Shown here piece after piece: positions 1 through 11,270 of a stretch of DNA of 64,000 nt. This DNA is from Meghimatium bilineatum. Lineage: Eukaryota > Mollusca > Gastropoda > Stylommatophora > Philomycidae. The DNA lies in NCBI GenBank assembly GCA_034231615.1, contig CM067306.1, positions 36,376,071 through 36,440,070 on the forward strand, read 5' to 3'. A model generated the notes under the pieces. The model did no database searches, was not told the origin of the DNA, and saw only the letters and a program-made list of their open reading frames with translations. Position 1 is the stretch's first letter, and every line of letters begins with the position of its first letter. The translations under genes and the position numbers were made by a program.

Positions 1-253
1 TAATCATATCAAACGCCATGACGGCCCAGAGAAGACCATAATGGAGGGAATGGTGCCAGGGAGACAAGCAAGAAGCAGACCAAGAAGAAGATGGATGCAA
101 GACATCAAAGACCACCTGAACATTCCAGAAACAGAAGCAGAAAGACTGGAACCAGATAGACAGGTTTCGAAAGTCTGTGATAACGGCTACATCCTGTTCA
201 GGATATGCTACCTGATGACGATGCTGGAGACACTCATAAACACAAATTTCTGA
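1..253 (+). mobile_element. LINE 3' end fragment, cut by the left window edge
   Basis: The frame reads HIKRHD at the edge, then a basic RPRRRWMQDIKDHLNI block and a stop at 251-253. The (G)RPRRRW-x3-I signature after FGHIKRHD is the C-terminal tail of many invertebrate non-LTR reverse transcriptases. Only the last 80 or so residues are present. The clade is not assigned. Confidence 0.6.
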
Positions 254-620
254 AGTTAATCCTCCAACTTCCAACAAATGTTGCCCACATCTGATCTCTG
301 ACCTAAATGGTGTAAATTGACTATTTTACTCGTACTTACAGCGCTTGAATACATCTCCTGAAACATTTATCAGATGAGATCAGAAGGGATGCGACGCGGT
401 GATGGTTAGAGCTGGTATGTTGAGTCTAAGGATGGAATGTGATTGTAATGAAGATGTGAATTATCAACTTCCTGTTCCGGCTGCGATATTCACGCCTGTA
501 GCATGCACATCTTGAAGTTATTTCTGTGAGTAGTTACAGGTACATATTTCAGACAAAAGTTGAACAGGTACATATTATATTCTACCTAAACTTGGTAGAT
601 AGGTCGTGACGATCAAACAT
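254..620. other. No recognised feature
   Basis: AT-rich unique-looking sequence after the LINE fragment; no supported ORF, RNA or repeat. Confidence 0.5.
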
Positions 621-630
621 GTAACACCTG

Positions 631-800
631 TGGGCTAAATTGGGAAACGTCCTTCTAAATTGGCGCATTTCTTCTCTCATAATATTCATTGGCTGTAGAC
701 ATAAAGTATACGCAAAGTGACCAATTAAAATCACGGGAAAAATAAAATGCGTCACCTGAGAATGATGATCACCGATGAGCCAACATGACTGTATAATAGA
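631..800. mobile_element. Palindromic MITE, copy 1
   Basis: The ends are inverted: CCTTCTAAATTGGCGCATTT on the left is mirrored by AAATGCGTCACCTGAGAATG on the right. The middle contains the family's 'tgaccaat(g)aaaatcac' core. The right end runs on through 'caccgatgagccaacatgactgta'-type sequence shared with other copies. No coding capacity. Confidence 0.65.
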
Positions 801-914
801 GGAAGGACACTAATACGACGTCCAGGATGATGGGGCATGAATCGTTAATCAGAAGCTGTAGCTTGTACCAAAGTTGTGTCGATTCCTAACTATTGATTGT
901 GTTTAGTATACTCT

Positions 915-1000
915 TCTGTTGGCGGGCACCGAGAGGGGAGAAAAGAATAGCAACACTGTTTACGTGTCATGCATTATGTAGCAGGCGAAGTAGGTTTTGT
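915..1000 (+). mobile_element. SINE_B 5' fragment
   Basis: It matches the 5' part of the 280-bp SINE_B in the window, including the GAATAGCAACACTGTTTAC block. The 3' half is missing. Confidence 0.55.
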
Positions 1001-1255
1001 GTGCTAGAATGATGAAACGTGTTAGAGAGGAGGATTGAGAGATGTTTTATTTGTGTAGTCTTCGTGAGTTATGCTGCTTAAGTTGTTCTGCCGGTGGTAA
1101 AGATAAGGTGAGAGACAGAATTCCGTATATAAAGTAAAAGCAGTAGTAGCATTCAGGACGTAGCCATCGCCCCAGCATTTTTTGGTTGTAGTGATTTTCT
1201 AGGCAATGTAAATAACTTCCAGTAGTTTGCTATTGCTTTCTGCATAGTCCGAGTG

Positions 1256-1310
1256 CAAAATTGCCTGCGGCGGGATTCGAACCCTGTACCTTGGCTGTCA
1301 CATACGCATT
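1256..1310 (-). mobile_element. tRNA-like SINE fragment
   Basis: On the minus strand it contains GGTTCGAATCCCGCCGCAG, a perfect polymerase III B box in a T-arm-like setting. The upstream part is too short and diverged to be a functional tRNA. Confidence 0.45.
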
Positions 1311-1349
1311 ACCTATATAGAATGTGGAATTGGGAGAAATATAAGAGGA

Positions 1350-1555
1350 GATGTGGACACAGAAAAGAAGGGAGACGGCTAAGGGATTTTCCAAATGTGG
1401 TTCTCTCTCCCATCCCATAGAGGTCAAGGTAACCTAAAAGCCTTACCGAAATCGTGTCAGACCGAAATGAGCAGACATCGCAGAAAATCTGTAAACCATG
1501 ACACAATGCTTGTCGTTCTCAAGATTCAATTCTGCGTATCTACATGAGTTTTGCT
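1350..1555 (+). mobile_element. Degenerate SINE_B copy
   Basis: Shared blocks in SINE_B order: CCCATCCCATA, GTGTCAGACCGAAA, GCAGACATCGCA and GTAAACCATGACACAA. The GAA tail is lost. Confidence 0.5.
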
Positions 1556-1746
1556 AAACATTGATCACAGACCGCCTGTCTAATTAGTTTTGCTGCAGTT
1601 ATTATCTAGCCATGATGGAGACAGAGTGGCTAGATAGTTTTAGGTCATCCGCATGCCTCTTATTGAAGTGGTTCTCAAGTTGGGTAATATGAAACCTCAG
1701 TTGTACACAGCTTTGATCATGATGTGATCCCCAAGTTGTCTACAAC

Positions 1747-1895
1747 GTTGGTGGTGTACGAATCCGTGAGTGGTGGTGTATGAACCCGTGTGTGGTGGTG
1801 TATGAACCCGTGTGGTGTATGAACCCGTGTGTGGTGGTGTACAAACCCGTGTGTGATGGTGTATGAACCCGTGTGTGGTGGTGTATGAACCCATG
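1747..1895. repeat. Minisatellite, about 24-bp unit
   Basis: About six units built on 'gtgtatgaacccgtgtgtggtg', with some shortened units. ORFs here are repeat artefacts. Confidence 0.85.
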
Positions 1896-1974
1896 TGTGT
1901 AGAAGGAAAGAGAAAGAATACTAAAATCTGAAGTTATTTCGGGTAAAATATAATAAATATGTACTAATCAACAT

Positions 1975-2340
1975 TAGGGAGTCGTCTTCGCGTCGAAGGT
2001 TGGCTGCAACGGACATCCAAAACCTTCCGTCTCTTGTGCTGACACTCTTGCTAGACTAGGCCCTACATTGTCCATCTCAAGGTTTCCATGCCACTTTTAT
2101 ATCCGTCTATCTTTTGCTCTGCACCTATCCACTCTACTTTCAAATATGGTCTTCAATATGGTAGAGTGTCGTGTAATATGTTCAAAATATGTTATTTTAT
2201 TTAAAAAATTTCCCATTTCTTTAATAGTTCTTTTTTTTCATACGTAGTTTAATCTGAACTTTTTTGTTCGTTTTCTTATCTTTCTATGAAAGTTTTTAGA
2301 ATAACTATTGGATGTAGGCCACACGTTTTATTTGTGTTAT
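1975..2340 (-). mobile_element. LINE C-terminal fragment, broken
   Basis: The minus strand, read across frameshifts, gives KDKKTNKKV, then a YFEHITRHSTILKTIFE-like stretch. This is the conserved C-terminal segment also seen at 26.5 kb. Several frames are needed, so it is dead. Confidence 0.5.
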
Positions 2341-2439
2341 GTCGATGATATTGATCTCTTGACTGGTTCCGGATATGAACTTTTGGAACTTGCCTGAATG
2401 TTTGAAGAAGTTAGTCGAAAATATGGCATTTAAAAGAGC

Positions 2440-2760
2440 GTTGAGAAAAGATAGATATTGGTGACTAGTGAAACCAAGCAAGATACCAGAAATATCAGGC
2501 TAAACGGTCACAAACTTGAAGAAATTACATCCGTCAATTATCTCGGGTCGCAAATATGCAATGTTGGCAACTCGAGAAATGAGATTATACTAAAACTCGA
2601 GATGGCAATGGCTGCCATGACAAGGTTGAATGTGCTGTGAAAAAGTAAGCTCAGTAATACAGTAAAGATCAATCTACTGAGATCGCAAATTTTAAATATA
2701 CTTTTATACGTATGGGAAAGTTGGACACTCAGTACAGACACATACGTTTAAAGTGTGTAG
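2440..2760 (+). mobile_element. LINE RT thumb fragment
   Basis: The frame reads NYLGSQICNVGNSRNEIILKLEMA and, after a stop, LLRSQILNILLYVWESWTL. This matches the 'YLGS...I..R...A' and 'LLYGSE(T/S)WTL' blocks downstream of the catalytic core in non-LTR retrotransposons. The stop at 2638-2640 breaks it. Confidence 0.6.
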
Positions 2761-2859
2761 GAAAAATGTGGTACAGTATTAAGACTCGTATTACAGATAT
2801 AGACATGTTTCAAGTGAACGAAAGAAAAAGACTCGTATTTTTCTGTGAATAACGTCATA

Positions 2860-3300
2860 ATTAAGGGTGATATGGTCACATGAAGCCGGAGATATGACTG
2901 CATTTATTTGAGCCATTTTCTTCTTTATTCGCTCATAGCTTGAATATCAGCGCCGCAAAGTGCCCATACCTATCGTTAGTTGCAACTAAGGAGATTTAGG
3001 AGGGAGGGATGGTGAGGTTGACTGCCACATTAATTTGAAAACCAAATGTAATCAAAATAGATTCCTAAGTCGGATGTGCTAGCCGAAATACGTAGATATT
3101 TCAACCACGCTGTTGTTGTTCGTTCATCACATGATGATGACCATTTGCTACATCCGCTTTTGATATTCATTTAGAGTTATATCCTTTACTATCAGTTCGT
3201 AGAAGGATAATAAACAATATTTTGGCTGAAAATGTTCTTGAACAGATCAGGCATGCGATGACCAATGTAGATGGTTTCAAGATCTGTCCGTGACTTTCTA
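2860..3300. other. Mostly unrecognised; small DNA-transposon end
   Basis: Position 2850-2880 resembles the inverted repeat of the element at 27679. The rest shows nothing I can name. Confidence 0.4.
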
Positions 3301-3309
3301 TCTACTCTC

Positions 3310-4080
3310 CACGGTTGATCTGCTGCACTTCTCTTTTCACAAATTGCTGCGACTTTTTTTTTTACTACAGATCGCCGTGTAGCTCTATTGTTTGCAAGTT
3401 CTTCCCACGTATCTTGATCTATTTCAATGGCTTTACAGTGAGGTCCTTAACGATTCTTTGTATCGCTTCTTGTGGCAACCCTGAGATCGTATGCCCTTCT
3501 GCAACTCGCACTGAGAAGTATCTTTTGCAGGCGTTGATCTGGTATACATACCAGATGACCTGCATAACTAATATATGTCTGCGTCAGAATAGTGTCAATG
3601 CTAGGGATAACAGATTTCAAAAGATAGTGGTATCCCGACATATGTTAGACTTCCAGTATACAGCTTACTCTGTTGGTTAATGTCATTTCTATGCCATTCA
3701 TTTGTGTACAACATGCCGAAAGTGATGCATGCCTTGGCGATTCTTGTATACATTTCATCATCAACGATGATATTTTGTGACAGTGTACCACCTATTAGGT
3801 ACGTGAATCTGTTCACACCTTTCAGTTCTAGGTAATATTTACCTTTATGCAGGATCAGTGATATATTTTTCCAGGTGCTGGCTATAAACATAACTTATTT
3901 TTTCTTTGTGTTAATAGTAAGTCAAAAGTTGGTAGATGCTTTGGATAATATGTTTGTAATAATTTGTAGATCAGCCTCAGAGTTGGCATTTAAAGCACAG
4001 TCATCAGAAAATAGGAGATCCCTGATTGTGTGTGATTTGACTTTAGTTTTGCTGGAAGCCCCCGAAGGTTTATCAATTTT
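3310..4080 (-). mobile_element. LINE family a: RT palm to C-terminus, broken
   Basis: The minus strand contains a catalytic-type FSDD motif near 3998-4010 (LLFSDDCALNANSEADLQ). It continues with FTYLIGGTLSQNIIVDDE, IPSIDTILTQTYISYAGHLV and a basic tail. The same family recurs at 32.8, 39.1 and 57.9 kb. Stops and frameshifts interrupt it, including one near 3640. Confidence 0.75.
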
Positions 4081-4186
4081 CCATCGATGTGATTATATGA
4101 TGTCTACTCTCAAGTCCAGATCTCAGAAAGCATCATCTAACATAGCAGAGAACATAATGCTAAAAGGGGTAGTTTGCAGTCGAATA

Positions 4187-4287
4187 CTAAGCTGTAAACC
4201 ATGATACAACGCATTTCATTCTCGGGACTACATCTTGCGAATATGAAGGAGTTTGAGATTGATCACACTAGAAGAAGAGTAAGAAAG
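4187..4287 (+). mobile_element. SINE_B 3' fragment
   Basis: GTAAACCATGATACAACGCA, an 'ACTACATCTTGC' block and 'GAGTTTGAGA' are followed by a short GAA-rich tail. It lies just upstream of a longer SINE_B copy. Confidence 0.5.
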
Positions 4288-4311
4288 ATTCAATCTTAGT
4301 TGGCACTGAGC

Positions 4312-4580
4312 GCCAGCGTGTTGAAGGAGCCTGAAAGAGGAGTAAAGAATAGCAACACTATTTACCTTCTATGCATGGAAGGCAGCTGCGGTGGTTACAT
4401 GATGAAATTGACAATCCCAACCTATATAATGTCAGTGACCCAGAAGTCACACGGAAGTCGGATGTATCAGGCCAAAAGGCGCAGACATCGCAGCACAGTT
4501 ATAAACCATAACATGGAGAATTCCGATCTCCTGACTACATCCTGCTAATTCGCAGTTCTACAACGAAAGCAGAAGAAATA
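4312..4580 (+). mobile_element. SINE_B copy, diverged
   Basis: Runs from the GAGTAAAGAATAGCAACACT block through GTCAGTGACCC, AGTCGGATGT and CTGACTACATCCTGCTAATT to a GCAGAAGAAA tail. Nearly full length but diverged. Confidence 0.65.
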
Positions 4581-4640
4581 TTTGGCATTGATGAAATTGT
4601 TCTAATCAATGTTAGACATATGATTAACGCAACATTCAAC

Positions 4641-4912
4641 CATCCTTACTGTCTCACGAACATCAATTCTAGTTACATTAGTTCCTAGTATGATAGACTG
4701 ATTCAACATTCATCCATACTTACTGTCTCACGAACATCAATTCTAGTTACATTAGTTCCTAGTATGCTAGGCGGTTGCAATATTCAACCATCCTTACTGT
4801 CTCACAAACATCAATGCTAGTTACATTAGTTCCTAATATGATAGACTGATTCAACATTCAACCATCCTTACTGTCTCACAAACATCAACTGTAGTCACAT
4901 CAGTTCCTGAGC
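4641..4912. repeat. Tandem repeat, four 74-bp units
   Basis: Units start at 4641, 4715, 4789 and 4863, exactly 74 bp apart, each beginning 'catccttactgtctcac' or a variant. The fourth unit is incomplete. Confidence 0.9.
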
Positions 4913-5351
4913 TTCTTTTAATCGTTTGTAACCGATTTAAATGAGAGAGTTAATGATTATTACAGCGTGGGATGTGATTTAACAGGTATCCTAGTTTTTG
5001 GGTTTATTTCCCCACGCGTGATATATGTGAGTATTTTGATAGAATGTTGATTTAGTAAAGGGTGCATGGATGTGAGTGAGTGATGTAAGTTAGTGAGGTG
5101 AGATAGTGAGTGGGTGAGGTGATGTGAGTGTATGAGTCAGTCAGTCACTGTTTCCCTTTGTAAAACAAGTGGGAGGGAAACCGATTGACACTTTACAGTT
5201 TAGCAGTGTGCATCACTTATCAGAAATTGGGATTTTGAGGTCTTTTGCAGACAACTTTCGTTGCGGAGACGGCACTTGATGATAATAGTGTTGATGTTGA
5301 TATTAGTGTAAGGTACAATGCCATGTGCTGAGTCGTCTTTATTCTTTTTTT

Positions 5352-5875
5352 ATGTGACATAGCCATGATTTTCTTGATGTAACATTGCCTTGATTTTCTT
5401 GATGTGACATTGCCATGACTTTATTTGATCATTGCAATGATCCATTGTCAAGTCATTAACCCACATAAACCAATGATTGACGATCCTTTGTCAAGGCATT
5501 AGCCCACATAAGTTCAATGATTGAAGATCCTTTGTCAGGGCATTAGCCCACATAAGTTCAATGATTGAAGATCCTGTGTCAGGGCATTAGCCCACATAAG
5601 TTCAATGATTGAAGATCCTTTGCCAGGGCATTAGCCCACATAAGTTCAATGATTGAAGATCCTTTGTCAGGGCATTAGCCCACATAAGTTCAATGATTGA
5701 AGATCCTTTGTCAGGGCATTAGCCCACATAAGTTCAATGATTGAAGATATTAGCCCACATAAGTTCAATGATTGAAGATATTAGCCCACATAAGTTCAAT
5801 GATTGAAGATATTAGCCCACATAAGTTCAATGATTGAAGATCCGTATCAATTCATTAACTCATATGAGTCAAATT
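5352..5875. repeat. Minisatellites: 28-bp units, then 44-bp units with 31-bp derivatives
   Basis: Three units of about 28 bp ('gacattgccatgattttcttgatgt') precede the 44-bp array 'gttcaatgattgaagatc...cccacataa'. The last three or so units are 31 bp, having lost the 'cctttgtcagggc' segment. That marks a deletion that then spread along the array. Confidence 0.85.
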
Positions 5876-5987
5876 ATTGAAGATTCGCTTTCCCCAACAA
5901 AAGTCCAATGAATTTCCTACATACAAAACACTGTTGCTTCAGCGATCACAAAATCACTTCAAAAATTCAGAAATGGAACCGCTTTTT

Positions 5988-6081
5988 TAACAAATTACTT
6001 GTTGGCAGTTTGCTATTAGCGTAGCTAAAACTAACGAATTACTTGTTGGCAGTTTGCTATTAGCGTAGCTATAACTAATCT
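5988..6081. repeat. Tandem duplication, about 45-bp unit
   Basis: Two nearly identical copies of 'attacttgttggcagtttgc...gtagct' lie head to tail. Confidence 0.85.
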
Positions 6082-6574
6082 CTCCCTTTTTTGTTCACCA
6101 TAATTTGCTTCAAGTTGTTTCTCATGGCAGCAGTATCTTAGCAACGGCTGCCCGGAAGTTGTAATTGTTATTGTATATGTGAGCTTAAGTTGGTATCTAA
6201 GCACGTTCTGGACCTGGGAACACCACTTGATTTGGAGAACACTTAAATCTTAAGAATTGGGGAAGGGAAGGCAAGGAAAGAAAGTTACTCCATGCCTTTG
6301 ATGAGTTGATGGCGGGCCAAAATTCTTACCAGATGTAGGTACTATACTCCCACTTAAAATCTAACTGAGGGAGTCAAAGATCTAGAGGGATGATAATGTG
6401 TGATCTTAGGTGGATCTTAGCGTGATTTGGCACGATGTGATGTAGACAATTACTAGAGAGGTTGTGTGTGAAGTTAGTTGGTGGGACTAAGATTTAGGGG
6501 GATTGTTTCTTGATTGACAGCTGAGGTGTAGATGAAGGTAAGCAATGAAAATGGTGTATAGCAGAGATAGCACC

Positions 6575-6890
6575 ACGTGAGTAGACACTCTCGGGTTTTT
6601 GAAACAATGAAGCACGATATCAATTTGCAATCTCTGGGCTACATCATTCAGGAAATCTAGTCTTCTTCTTCTTCAGCGTTCATTCTCAAACTCCCACTGG
6701 ATTTCTATTGTAACAGGACAATGATCCTACAAGATTTCCAGTTGAATGTAGTCCAGAGAATGGAAATGCGTTGTGTTGCCGTTTTATTTGCGCCAGTGGC
6801 CCAATACATCCGTCTTCTAGTGAAATCTAGTTAGAACCAGTGTCCTGCTATAGGATACAGCGGGAGTTTGAGAATGAGTGCTAACAGAGA
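6575..6890 (+). mobile_element. Older SINE_A copy (split host of a nested SINE_A)
   Basis: Two halves of a + strand SINE_A lie at about 6575-6651 and 6832-6890. The left half ends in a 'ctgggctacatcattcagg' block and the right half holds 'agaaccagtgtcctgct' and 'cagcgggagtttgagaatga'. They are separated by a second SINE_A in the opposite orientation. Confidence 0.75.
6662..6821 (-). mobile_element. SINE_A, full length, inserted into an older SINE_A
   Basis: This 160-bp element reads CTTCTTCTTCTTCAGCG at its left edge (the GAA tail on the minus strand) and ends near CATCCGTCTTC. It is bounded by the 10-bp direct repeat GAAATCTAGT at 6652-6661 and 6822-6831. Confidence 0.85.
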
Positions 6891-6904
6891 TAGTAAACTA
6901 TTTT

Positions 6905-7215
6905 TAGCAGTGAATATATGAGTGTGAACTCTTTAACAGTGAATATATGAGTGTGAACTCTTTAACAGTGAATATATGAGTGTGAACTCTTCAAAATATA
7001 TGAGTGTGAACTCTTCAAAATATATGAGTGTGAACTCTTCAAAATATATGAGTGTGAACTCTTCAAAATATATGAGTGTGAACTCTTCAAAATATATGAG
7101 TGTGAACTCTTCAAAATATATGAGTGTGAACTCTTCAAAATATATGAGTGTGAACTCTTCAAAATATATGAGTGTGAACTCTTCAAAATATATGAGTGTG
7201 AACTCTTCAAAATCA
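6905..7215. repeat. Minisatellite, 29-bp changing to 24-bp units
   Basis: The first units contain 'ctttaacagtgaatatatga'. The following ten or so are 24 bp ('gtgaactcttcaaaatatat'). The 24-bp unit keeps both strands open, so the 84-residue ORFs are not genes. Confidence 0.9.
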
Positions 7216-7219
7216 ATCA

Positions 7220-8009
7220 GAAAGCACTAACATGTTTTTAACATGTAAAAATACACAATGGATTAGAAATATGAGTCTTGGGAGGATAGGGTCCAGGAAA
7301 GAGAAAATGAGGCTGACAATGACGTAAATACAGGATATATTTTGTTTTGATTTCTTCAAGTTTTCCGTTAGGTAGTTTCAAGGAGTCTTTTGTTGTTATA
7401 GTCTGCGAATCCGGAGAAGCCTCTTATTGCGCAGGGATATAAGAGCTCCATTGATACTAATTTCTGCAAATAGAATGATGATGGTGATGACGATGACGAC
7501 GATGATGATGATGATGACGGTAGCCGCTTAAAGACGGTCAGGAAACAGACCAGTGTAAAGTTTTTAAAGGTCTATGAGGCCTTCCAAATTTCACACGATT
7601 GCTTGCCTTTGTAGGTTTTACGGAGAAAGAGTTTTATGCATTTGCACTAATCTCCTCTCATCTGTGTTAATTAGTTTCTTGGAAACAGAATGTAAATACT
7701 CTTGGAAGCAAATAGCACTGTAGGAGATTTCAACCGATGTTTTAATACGCCGTCGACTGACTTTAGGGTCGTGTCTATTTTCGTAGCGTTAGGGATTTTC
7801 TGTAGGGTTAGGGATTTTCGAGGTAGCGGTTTACTCCCTAAAATAAACTATATGTTCTTGTTTGGAACCGTGTCTCCCTATTTTAATTATTTCCTTTGGC
7901 ACTGCGTGTAATGTTATGTTTATCCCAAATGGAGTTGGGCCCTTTCGAAGTATAAGCCCCGGTACCGTCCTTGCTTGAACGTCCGTTCTTGTTCGTCACA
8001 GGGAAGGCA
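7220..8009. other. No recognised feature outside the GAT repeat
   Basis: Short ORFs of 69-75 residues without motifs. No exon-like frame. Confidence 0.5.
7474..7522. repeat. (GAT/GAC)n trinucleotide repeat
   Basis: An imperfect run of gatgatgacgatgacgac. Confidence 0.85.
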
Positions 8010-8940
8010 CTATAACTATTATTGGATATAGACATGTTCCAATTGTGTTTTGTATGTGACATCCTGATTGCGTCTTTTGTCTCGTTGCCTCCGTCTTCAG
8101 AACCCTGCATACGTGGGCAGGACTACATTAGACATCTACATCAAGCGTATCTTGGGCACTTTTGTTTACTGTCCATGCTTCGTTTCCATAAAGAAGGATT
8201 GGCTAAATATAACATCTTAGCACTCAAACTCGTGTATGCATTGATACTACTCTATTGCATTGAATGTTTCTCAGTTTTTGAAATATTCATCTGGTCTGTG
8301 CTATCCTGCTCTTGATCTCATTGGAGCACCTGCCATCTGTTGTTAAAATGGTACCAAGATACTTAACGTTATCAGCTTGATTTAATTTTGCATCATTAAT
8401 AATAATACTGCATTTTGGTGGTGTGTATTTCTTTGAAACAAACATTACTTCTGTTTTCTTCATGTTTAGACTGAGACCTTTGTTTTCACTTTCTTGTACT
8501 ACCATATATAACAGGGCTTGAAGTTCTTGCTCGCTACCTTCAAGCAGAACTGTGTTGTCAACATATCTTAGATTATTCAGATTTTAACCTCCAACTGCTA
8601 TTCCTGGCATGTTTTCTATGTTTCGCATAATACCCCCTATACAGGGAGAAAATCTCTGCCGACATTACATATCCTTGTCTGACGCCCATCTCTATATTTT
8701 GGAATTCTCCTACTTAACTGTCAAACCTCAACACAGCTGTTTGTTTTCAATTCATATTTCTTACTATCTTTAGATCCTCCCCATCAACATTGAATTTTTC
8801 ACACATTTTTATCATTTCTGAATGCTTCACTTTGTCAAATGCTTTATTATAATCTATGAATCAGAAGTACAGGTCATTTTGTACGTCTATTTTCCTCTCT
8901 ATCAATGTTCGTAGTATAGATACGGCAGTTTTTTGTACAT
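8010..8940 (-). mobile_element. LINE reverse-transcriptase relic
   Basis: The minus strand reads FIDYNKAFDKVKH (motif A, about 8825-8865), then IEMGVRQGYVMSAEIF (about 8655-8700), then LSLNMKKTEVMF and VKYLGTILTTDGRCSNEIKSRI (8290-8505). This is the ordered palm and thumb of a non-LTR RT. Stops lie between motif blocks and the YADD box is not in frame. Confidence 0.8.
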
Positions 8941-9039
8941 TTTCCTTCCACATTCACATTGCTCTTTTACATATACACAACTTTAAACATGAAAAAACTG
9001 GAATAAGTGAAGAGTGTATCAAAATATAGATCGATACAG

Positions 9040-9535
9040 TTTCAGCCGTTCAAATAATGGCACCAATACAGCTTCAGCCGTTCAAGTAATGACACCAATA
9101 CAGTTCAGCCGTTTAAGTAATAATACCAATACAACTTCAACCGTTTAAGTAATGACACCAATACAACTTCAACCGTTTAAGTAATAAAACCAATACAGCT
9201 TCAGCCGTTTAAGTAATGACACCAATACAGCTTCAGTCGTTTAAGTAATAATACCAGTACAGCTTCAGCAGTTCAAGAAATGACACTAATACAGCTTCAG
9301 CCGTTCAGGTAATGACACTAATACAGCTTCAGCCGTTCTTCAGCGTTCATTCTCAAACACCTACTGGATCTCTGTTGTAACAGGACCATGATCCATTCTA
9401 CAGCAGGATGTAGTCAAGAGAATGGAAATGTGTTGCGTCGCCGTTATATCTGCAACAATGGCCCGACATATCCGTCTTCGGGGGTGCCGTTCAAGTAATG
9501 ATAATACAGCTTCAGCATGTCAAGTAATGACACAA
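9040..9535. repeat. Minisatellite, 32-bp unit, interrupted by a SINE
   Basis: The unit is 'caccaatacagcttcagccg' plus 'tttaagtaatga'. A starting base recurs at 9061 and 9093. The array resumes at 9486 after the inserted SINE_A. Confidence 0.88.
9338..9485 (-). mobile_element. SINE_A inserted in the 32-bp minisatellite
   Basis: The element opens with CTTCAGCGTTCATTCTCAAA and ends near CATATCCGTCTTCGG. The 6-bp repeat GCCGTT (9332-9337 and 9486-9491) belongs to the array unit and flanks the insert as a likely target-site duplication. Confidence 0.8.
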
Positions 9536-9589
9536 ATCCAGAAACGAAGCCACTACTAACAAATGTTTCCAATTTCTGCATATGTTTAC

Positions 9590-10637
9590 AAACATGAACG
9601 CACGCATGCGTTATCTTGAGAACGGTATTGTGATGTTTACAAAAATGAACTCGCGCATTTGTTATCTTGAACGGTATTGTGATGTTTACAAAAATGAACT
9701 CACGCATTTGTTATCTTGAACGGTATTGTGATGTTTACAAAAATGAACTCGCGCATTTGTTATCTTGAACGGTATTGTGATGTTTACAAAAATGAACTCG
9801 CGCATTTGTTATCTTGAACGGTATTGTGATGTTTACAAAAATGAACACGCGCATGTGTTATCTTGAGAACGGTATTGTGATGTTTACAAAAATAAACACG
9901 CGCATGTGTTATCTTGAGAACGGTATTGTGATGTTTACAAAAATAAACACGCGCATGTGTTATCTTGAGAACGGTATTGTGATGTTTACAAAAATAAACA
10001 CGCGCATGTGTTATCTTGAGAACGGTATTGTGATGTTTACAAAAATTAACACGCGCATGTGTTATCTTGAGAACGGTATTGTGATGTTTACAAAAATAAA
10101 CACGCGCATGTGTTATCTTGAGAACGGTATTGTGATGTTTACAAAAATAAACACGCGCATGTGTTATCTTGAGAACGGTATTGTGATGTTTACAAAAATA
10201 AACACGCGCATGTGTTATCTTGAGAACGGTATTGTGATGTTTACAAAAATAAACACGCGCATGTGTTATCTTGAGAACGGTATTGTGATGTTTACAAAAA
10301 TAAACACGCGCATGTGTTATCTTGAGAACGGTATTGTGATGTTTACAAAAATAAACACGCGCATGTGTTATCTTGAGAACGGTATTGTGATGTTTACAAA
10401 AATAAACACGCGCATGTGTTATCTTGAGAACGGTATTGTGATGTTTACAAAAATAAACACGCGCATGTGTTATCTTGAGAACGGTATTGTGATGTTTACA
10501 AAAATAAACACGCGCATGTGTTATCTTGAGAACGGTATTGTGATGTTTACAAAAATAAACACGCGCATGTGTTATCTTGAGAACGGTATTGTGATGTTTA
10601 CAAAAATAAACACGCGCATGTGTTATCTTGAGAACGA
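9590..10637. repeat. Minisatellite, 49-bp then 51-bp units
   Basis: Early units of about 49 bp (to about 9840) give way to about 16 nearly identical 51-bp units (aacggtattgtgatgtttac...ttatcttgag). As 51 is a multiple of three, the array is open on both strands, giving ORFs of about 290-300 residues with a 17-residue repeat (NGIVMFTKINTRMCYLE). They lack any other gene evidence. Confidence 0.95.
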
Positions 10638-10729
10638 TAACGTGCTTGGAAACCACGTGTCAATCATGTTGCAGGTACTCACCTATTTTATTAGTTTCTA
10701 TCTATTTTTGTAACGATTTCACGCTTAAG

Positions 10730-10811
10730 TAGGTAATATATCTTCAGGTAACATATCCTCAGGTAACATATCTTCAGGTAACATATCCTCAGGTAACATG
10801 TCTTCAGGTAG
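10730..10811. repeat. 15-bp minisatellite
   Basis: About five and a half units of 'aggtaacatatcttc', alternating tcttc and tcctc. Confidence 0.9.
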
Positions 10812-11039
10812 CTTGTAAGTATATTCTGTTTAATATTTTTGTAATGCATGTCAATCTTGATGAGTGTTCTGAATATCGGCTAATGGGTTAGCATGCTAAA
10901 AGGAGGCCAATAGCACGGACATCTAAATATCAGCAAGGACTAACTATACGATTTGCCACCTTATAGTAGCAAGCGGTTGTAAAGAATAATTCATGAGATT
11001 TTCCTTGTAGTAAATACATTTGCCAGCTATACATTTTAA

Positions 11040-11270
11040 TTATGTGACATTTCCAGATTGTGCTCTTCCTCGTGGATTCTCTGAACACTCCGCGATTCTG
11101 GACGAGTTTACCTGCCGCAGCTAGAGATATGTTTAAACAATCTGATATCTCACTGCACCATCGTCGTCTTGGGCGCCCTCTTATCATGTTATCGTTAACT
11201 CTGCCTTCAGCTATTAATCTTTCCGTGCTGTCATGTCTCTTTATATGACCCAAAAAAACATGCACCATAG
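11040..11270 (-). mobile_element. LINE 3' end fragment
   Basis: The minus strand encodes FLGHIKRHDSTERLIAEGRV, then GRPRRRWCSEISDCLNISLAAAGKL. This is the same C-terminal signature as at position 1 but a different subfamily. Confidence 0.7.

Noticed and set aside
1256-1310. Functional tRNA gene
   Set aside because: B box present, but no acceptor stem, anticodon arm or intact A box. More likely a SINE piece.
9784-10713. ORFs of 290 and 299 residues with a 17-residue repeat
   Set aside because: 51-bp minisatellite with unit length divisible by three, open on both strands. No domain outside the repeat.
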